9,266 nt of DNA from Betaproteobacteria bacterium (GTDB taxonomy: Bacteria; Pseudomonadota; Gammaproteobacteria; Burkholderiales; Usitatibacteraceae): contig JANYFH010000313.1 of NCBI GenBank assembly GCA_025362705.1, positions 1 through 9,266 on the forward strand, written 5' to 3'. Positions 6,091 to 9,266 of this stretch are shown here, one piece after another. Positions within the stretch are counted from its first letter, which is position 1. Each line of letters starts with the position of its first letter. The notes beneath the pieces are model-generated. The model was not told the DNA's origin, searched no databases, and worked only from the letters and a program-made list of their open reading frames with translations. The position numbers and the translations under genes are program-made.

Positions 6091-6783
6091 ATGGATATGC
6101 CTAAACCAATCCGCGCTCTTGTATTCGACGCCTACGGCACCCTCTTCAACGTCCATTCGGTGATATCGACCTGCGAGACTTTATTCCCTGGCAAAGGCGC
6201 TGCGCTCTCGCAATTGTGGCGCAGCAAGCAGCTTGAATACTCCTGGTTGCGCAGCCTGATAGGGCGGCATGTGGATTTCAACCAGGTCACGCGCGAGGGT
6301 TTGCAATACGCATGCAAGTCTCTCGGCCTTGCCTATTCAGAAACCGTACTTGCACAGCTCGACAACGCGTATCGAACACTCGCGCTATTCGACGATGCAT
6401 TGCTAACTCTTCAACAACTTCGCCACCAGCAACCCGGCATCAAACTCGCCATCCTCTCCAACGGTGCAACCGGGATGCTGAATGCGGTTGTCATGCACAA
6501 CAATCTCGACGTAGTCCTCGATGCCGTGTTGAGCGTCGATGAGGTCGGCATTTTCAAACCCGACCCGCGCGTGTATCAACTCAGCTGTGATCGGTTTGGC
6601 CTTGGCAAAGATGAAATCGGCTTCGTTTCAAGCAATGGCTGGGACGCTGCAGGCGCGAAGACGTTTGGCTTCAGGACTTTCTGGATCAACCGCTCGCATG
6701 CACCGATCGAGGAACTTGGTGTTACACCGGATCGGGTGCTGAATTCGCTGACTGAACTACCGCCCCTGCTGGCGTCGCAATAG
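6091..6783 (+). CDS. (S)-2-haloacid dehalogenase, type II (HAD superfamily)
   Basis: The 230-residue product should hydrolyse L-2-haloalkanoic acids to D-2-hydroxy acids through an aspartyl-ester intermediate in the cytoplasm. All catalytic positions known from L-2-haloacid dehalogenases can be located: D13 nucleophile and T17 in FDAYGTLF, R44 in WRSKQLEY, S123 in LSNG, K156 and Y162 in FKPDPRVY, and S180, N182, D185 in SSNGWD. The WRxKQLEY and SSNxWD blocks separate it from general HAD phosphatases. Length matches the family (about 220-240). It is the only plus-strand gene, 79 bp from the divergent GGT-family gene, and its last 62 bp overlap the opposing small gene. No clear Shine-Dalgarno precedes ATG 6091; ATG 6097 is an alternative. 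Its physiological substrate may be something other than a xenobiotic halo-acid. Confidence 0.92.
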   Translation: MDMPKPIRALVFDAYGTLFNVHSVISTCETLFPGKGAALSQLWRSKQLEYSWLRSLIGRHVDFNQVTREGLQYACKSLGLAYSETVLAQLDNAYRTLALFDDALLTLQQLRHQQPGIKLAILSNGATGMLNAVVMHNNLDVVLDAVLSVDEVGIFKPDPRVYQLSCDRFGLGKDEIGFVSSNGWDAAGAKTFGFRTFWINRSHAPIEELGVTPDRVLNSLTELPPLLASQ

Positions 6784-6931
6784 CTGCGGACGCACCGTTA
6801 GCACCGATCAGTTTCAGCGCTTTCTCGTATTCGTACAGTTCCTCTTCGTAAATATCCATCACGCACGGAATGCAGCCGGTGCCGCAGCATTCATGAGGTT
6901 CGGGCTTGCGTGGAGGAACAGGTGTACTCAT
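6722..6931 (-). CDS. Small oxidoreductase-like (Oxidored-like) Cys protein
   Basis: A 69-residue protein that begins with a Pro-rich segment (PVPPRKPEP) and then the motif ECCGTGCIPC (14-23), with Cys 15, 16, 20 and 23, followed by an acidic helix (DIYEEELYEYEKAL). This matches the short oxidoreductase-like N-terminal domain family (PF09791 as I recall it), found as stand-alone small proteins in beta- and gammaproteobacteria. The four Cys suggest metal or redox chemistry, but the function is not established. The remaining 25 residues are low-complexity Ala/Ser. Its 3' end overlaps the dehalogenase gene by 62 bp in convergent orientation, so the tail codons are constrained by the opposing gene. 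No Shine-Dalgarno is visible, and a TAAAAT hexamer lies just upstream of the start. Confidence 0.8.
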   Translation of the reverse strand: MSTPVPPRKPEPHECCGTGCIPCVMDIYEEELYEYEKALKLIGANGASAAIATPAGAVVQSANSAPDPV

Positions 6932-6937
6932 AGCAAT

Positions 6938-6943
6938 ATTTTA
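6938..6943 (-). promoter_or_regulatory. Possible -10 box, possibly leaderless mRNA of the small Cys gene
   Basis: The minus strand reads TAAAAT here, one mismatch from TATAAT, and ATG begins at 6931, where transcription would be expected to start. Together with the missing Shine-Dalgarno this suggests a very short leader or a leaderless transcript. No good -35 element is seen, so the call is weak. Confidence 0.25.
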
Positions 6944-6987
6944 CGCGAGTCGATTGTGACTGGATGTTACTAAGAATTCGGGGTAGC

Positions 6988-7017
6988 AAAAAGAAACCCC
7001 GCACGCGGCGGGGTTTC
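6988..7017 (-). terminator. Intrinsic terminator of the tct operon
   Basis: A perfect 10-bp stem, GAAACCCCGC (6993-7002) with GCGGGGTTTC (7008-7017), encloses a 5-nt loop. Read on the minus strand, it is followed by T5 (6992-6988). It begins 22 bp after the tctA stop codon. The plus strand has no T-tract after the stem, so it should work for minus-strand transcription only, separating the tct operon from the small Cys gene. Confidence 0.9.
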
Positions 7018-7038
7018 CTCTGGAACACTTCAGGCTGT

Positions 7039-8547
7039 TCAATCCTCGACAAACGCCTCTTCGCGTTTTTTGCGAATTGCTGGCAGCATGATGATGATCA
7101 GCAGCAGTGCGGCTACCGCAAGCAAGCATGCCGACAACGGGCGAGTGACGAAAGTCGTCACATCGCCGCGTGAAAGAAGCATGGCACGCCGCAGATTTTC
7201 TTCCATCATCGGGCCGAGAATGAAGCCCAGTAACAGCGGCGCAGGCTCACACTCCAGTTTCACGAACAGGTAGCCTAGGAAACCGAATGCGGCTGTGATC
7301 ACGACGTCGAACGGGCTATTCGACAGCGAATACACGCCGATCGCGCAGAACACCAGAATGGCCGGATACAGCATCCGATACGGCACTGTGAGAAGCTTGA
7401 TCCACATGCCGATGAGAGGTAGATTGAGCACCACCAGCATCAGGTTGCCCACCCACATGCTGGCGATCATGCCCCAGAACAATTGCGGGCGTTCTGACAT
7501 CACCTGCGGGCCGGGCTGAATGCCCTGAATAATCATCGCACCGACCATCAGCGCCATCACCGGATTCGGCGGAATACCCAATGTCAGCAAGGGGATGAAC
7601 GACGTCTGTGCGGCGGCATTGTTGGCCGATTCCGGAGAGGCAACGCCGCGAATGTCGCCCTTGCCAAATTTGGAAGGATCTTTGGCGATTTTCTTTTCCA
7701 GCGTGTAGGCCGCAAATGACGCGAGCACCGCACCACCGCCGGGCAGAATGCCGAGCAACGATCCCAACGCTGTACCGCGCAATACCGCTCCCCAGGCATC
7801 CTTGAAGTCCTGCTTGGAAGGCCACAAGTTGGTCACCTTGTTCAGAAAGACCTCGCGATCTTCCTCGCCTTCTTCCAGATTCTTCATGATTTCTGCGAGC
7901 CCGAACACACCCATGGCAACTGCAACAAAGCCGATGCCATCGGTCAATTCCGGAATGCCGAAGCTGAACCGCGCCATGCCCGAATTGACATCGGTGCCGA
8001 CGAGCCCGAGCAAAAGCCCAAGCACGATCATTGCAATTGCTTTCACCACCGAGCCTGCGGCCAGGACGACCGCAGCAATCAGACCAAGCGTCATCAGCGA
8101 GAAATATTCAGCGGGACCGAACTTGAACGCGATCTGCGCCAACGGTGGCGCGGCAACGGCGAGCAAAACGGTCGCTACGGTACCCGCAAAAAATGAACCG
8201 AGTGCCGCCGTCGCCAGCGCAGGTCCGGCGCGTCCCTGTCGAGCCATCTGATAGCCATCGAGGCAGGTCACAACGGAAGACGATTCGCCTGGAATATTAA
8301 TCAGGATTGATGTGGTGGAACCGCCATACTGCGCGCCGTAGTAAATACCGGCAAGCATGATGAGAGACGATTCCGGCGGCAGGGTGAATGTCGCAGGAAG
8401 CAGCATGGCGATTGTTGCTACCGGGCCGATGCCAGGCAACACGCCGATCAAGGTTCCCAGCAGGCACCCGATCAGGCAGTACATAAGATTAGGGATCGTT
8501 AGGGCAACACCAAAGCCGAGAGATAGATGCGCAATCAGTTGTTCCAT
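7039..8547 (-). CDS. tctA: Tripartite tricarboxylate transporter, large membrane subunit TctA
   Basis: The main translocation subunit of a binding-protein-dependent secondary transporter in the inner membrane, powered by an ion gradient rather than ATP. The 502-residue polytopic protein shows family hallmarks: GVLPGIGPVATIAMLLP (35-51), GGSTTSILINIPGESSSV (75-92) with CLDGYQMARQG after it, and ESANNAAAQTSFIPLLTLG (306-324). The block GILPGGGA (266-273) echoes GVLPGIGP (35-42), consistent with two homologous inverted halves. Length is typical of the family (about 500). The start at 8547 has AGGG (8557-8554) 6 nt upstream, overlapping the tctB stop codon, so the two genes are likely coupled. 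An intrinsic terminator follows. The transported acid (citrate, another carboxylate or an aromatic acid) cannot be told from this subunit. Confidence 0.95.
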   Translation of the reverse strand: MEQLIAHLSLGFGVALTIPNLMYCLIGCLLGTLIGVLPGIGPVATIAMLLPATFTLPPESSLIMLAGIYYGAQYGGSTTSILINIPGESSSVVTCLDGYQMARQGRAGPALATAALGSFFAGTVATVLLAVAAPPLAQIAFKFGPAEYFSLMTLGLIAAVVLAAGSVVKAIAMIVLGLLLGLVGTDVNSGMARFSFGIPELTDGIGFVAVAMGVFGLAEIMKNLEEGEEDREVFLNKVTNLWPSKQDFKDAWGAVLRGTALGSLLGILPGGGAVLASFAAYTLEKKIAKDPSKFGKGDIRGVASPESANNAAAQTSFIPLLTLGIPPNPVMALMVGAMIIQGIQPGPQVMSERPQLFWGMIASMWVGNLMLVVLNLPLIGMWIKLLTVPYRMLYPAILVFCAIGVYSLSNSPFDVVITAAFGFLGYLFVKLECEPAPLLLGFILGPMMEENLRRAMLLSRGDVTTFVTRPLSACLLAVAALLLIIIMLPAIRKKREEAFVED

Positions 8548-8555
8548 GGCTCACC

Positions 8556-9011
8556 CTAGCCGAAAAATTCTGGCCAGATCGGGAACGGCAATTTCAGGCC
8601 GTACACGAACACTGCAATCGAACCAGCTGCGAGAATGAGACTCGATATGATGGCCTCTTTCCATCGGTGTTCATGGCCACCGTAAGACGAAATCACCACC
8701 AGCAGCAGGATGGCGATAGCGAGGCCGAGCAGTTTGGCCGTCAGACCGAATATCACAAAGGCAGACAATACCCAGATAAGCGGCCGCCAAGCAAACTTGC
8801 TGATCGGTGTTCCGCTGGTGAGAAGAGCCTGAACGATGATGATCAAGCCCAGCACCCCCATCACGTTACCCAATACAAACGGGAAATAGCCAGCACCCAT
8901 TCGGCTCGCTGTCCCCATCGGGTAATCGTAGGCCTTCACGATGATTGCAAATGCGAAGCCGATCACAGCAAACATCACCCCTGACCAGAACTCTTTTGGA
9001 TTTTTCAGCAT
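8556..9011 (-). CDS. tctB: Tripartite tricarboxylate transporter, small membrane subunit TctB
   Basis: The small membrane partner of TctA, 151 residues with four hydrophobic segments (about 10-27, 42-64, 80-108 as one long or two short helices, 121-141), the usual layout and size. The start is taken as ATG 9011 (MLKNPKEFWSG), because a purine-rich GAGAGGGG (9021-9014) lies directly upstream and the N-terminus fits the family; ATG 9032 would add seven residues and has no ribosome binding site. The segment SRMGAGYFPFVLG (36-48) resembles the conserved G-x-G-x-F/Y-P region of TctB proteins. It is 65 bp after tctC and 8 bp before tctA, within one operon. Confidence 0.9.
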   Translation of the reverse strand: MLKNPKEFWSGVMFAVIGFAFAIIVKAYDYPMGTASRMGAGYFPFVLGNVMGVLGLIIIVQALLTSGTPISKFAWRPLIWVLSAFVIFGLTAKLLGLAIAILLLVVISSYGGHEHRWKEAIISSLILAAGSIAVFVYGLKLPFPIWPEFFG

Positions 9012-9076
9012 TTCCCCTCTCGTTGTGATCATATTTTGCGTCGATTGTACGCGAAGCTCTCGCCCCCGTGCTATCG

Positions 9077-9266
9077 CTATTTCACCAGCCCCATGAGTTT
9101 GGCCGACTCGGTATAAACCTTGGTGCGCTCGATCATGAATGCAGGCATCTTGTCGACGCCAATATCGACAAGCTCAAAACCGCCATCAGCCATGCGCTTC
9201 TGAAAGTCGGCGTCTTTGTTGATGTCGAGGCAAATATCGGAGACTTGTTTCCGCATTTCGGCCGAC
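9077..9266 (-). CDS. tctC: Tripartite tricarboxylate transporter binding protein TctC (Bug family), C-terminal end
   Basis: The last 62 full codons of a minus-strand gene that enters from beyond the window, ending at TAG 9079-9077. The peptide contains DADFQKRMADGGFELVDIG and ends ERTKVYTESAKLMGLVK. This matches the usual close of Bug/TctC periplasmic binding proteins: a G-x-x-x-V segment, then E-x-x-K-(W/Y)-x-x-(V/S)-(V/A)-K followed by a short end. Its place directly before tctB and tctA supports the call. It would capture the substrate in the periplasm and deliver it to TctAB. The signal peptide, ligand-binding loops and promoter lie outside the window. Confidence 0.88.
   Translation of the reverse strand, partial: SAEMRKQVSDICLDINKDADFQKRMADGGFELVDIGVDKMPAFMIERTKVYTESAKLMGLVK

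Noticed and set aside
7316..7825. 169-residue minus-strand frame inside tctA
   Set aside because: Alternative frame of tctA. The tctA frame carries all the family motifs without interruption.
7748..8251. 167-residue plus-strand frame antisense to tctA
   Set aside because: Ser/Pro/Ala-rich low-complexity translation, entirely inside a well-supported transporter gene.
1..9266. CRISPR array, tRNA, rRNA, phage or defence system
   Set aside because: No direct-repeat array, cloverleaf or rRNA-like sequence was seen, and no gene with nuclease, integrase or toxin-like motifs.

Overview
The window is about 9.3 kb of chromosomal sequence of ordinary metabolic and signalling type. It looks proteobacterial and most probably betaproteobacterial (Burkholderiales-like). 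The reasons are the tripartite tricarboxylate transporter with a Bug-type binding protein, the MILDPRTLL-type membrane diguanylate cyclase, the moderately high GC, and the small ECCGTGC-type oxidoreductase-like protein. The genus is not determined. All genes but one are on the minus strand.

Right to left, in the direction of minus-strand transcription. (1) 9266-7039 is a tctC-tctB-tctA operon for a secondary carboxylate uptake system. The binding protein is cut by the window edge, the ribosome binding site of tctA overlaps the stop of tctB, and a clean intrinsic terminator follows at 6988-7017. (2) 6931-6722 encodes a 69-residue Cys-rich oxidoreductase-like protein whose 3' end overlaps, convergently, the 3' end of the only plus-strand gene. 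(3) 6091-6783 (+) is a type II (S)-2-haloacid dehalogenase with its full catalytic set. (4) Divergent from it, 79 bp away, is a cytosolic gamma-glutamyltransferase-family Ntn-hydrolase of the YwrD type (6011-4404). (5) A 234-bp gap with a CRP-like palindrome and a possible -10 box precedes a membrane-anchored GGDEF diguanylate cyclase (4169-2982). (6) The 357-bp gap 2625-2981 holds an apparent 231-bp MITE-like element with long imperfect terminal inverted repeats. (7) 2624-253 is a translationally coupled pair: an exported trypsin-like serine protease with an unfamiliar C-terminal domain, and a membrane FHA-domain protein. (8) At the left edge is the start of another minus-strand gene, unrecognised and cut by the window.

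How the genes fit together: the tct genes form one uptake system. The protease and FHA protein probably act together across the inner membrane, with a cytoplasmic phospho-peptide reader and a periplasmic protease. The dehalogenase, the GGT-family enzyme and the diguanylate cyclase look like independent transcription units. I saw no CRISPR array, tRNA, rRNA, phage genes or recognisable defence system. The least explained items are the MITE-like repeat, the protease-FHA module with the G7 tract near the FHA stop codon, and the CRP-like site before the cyclase.
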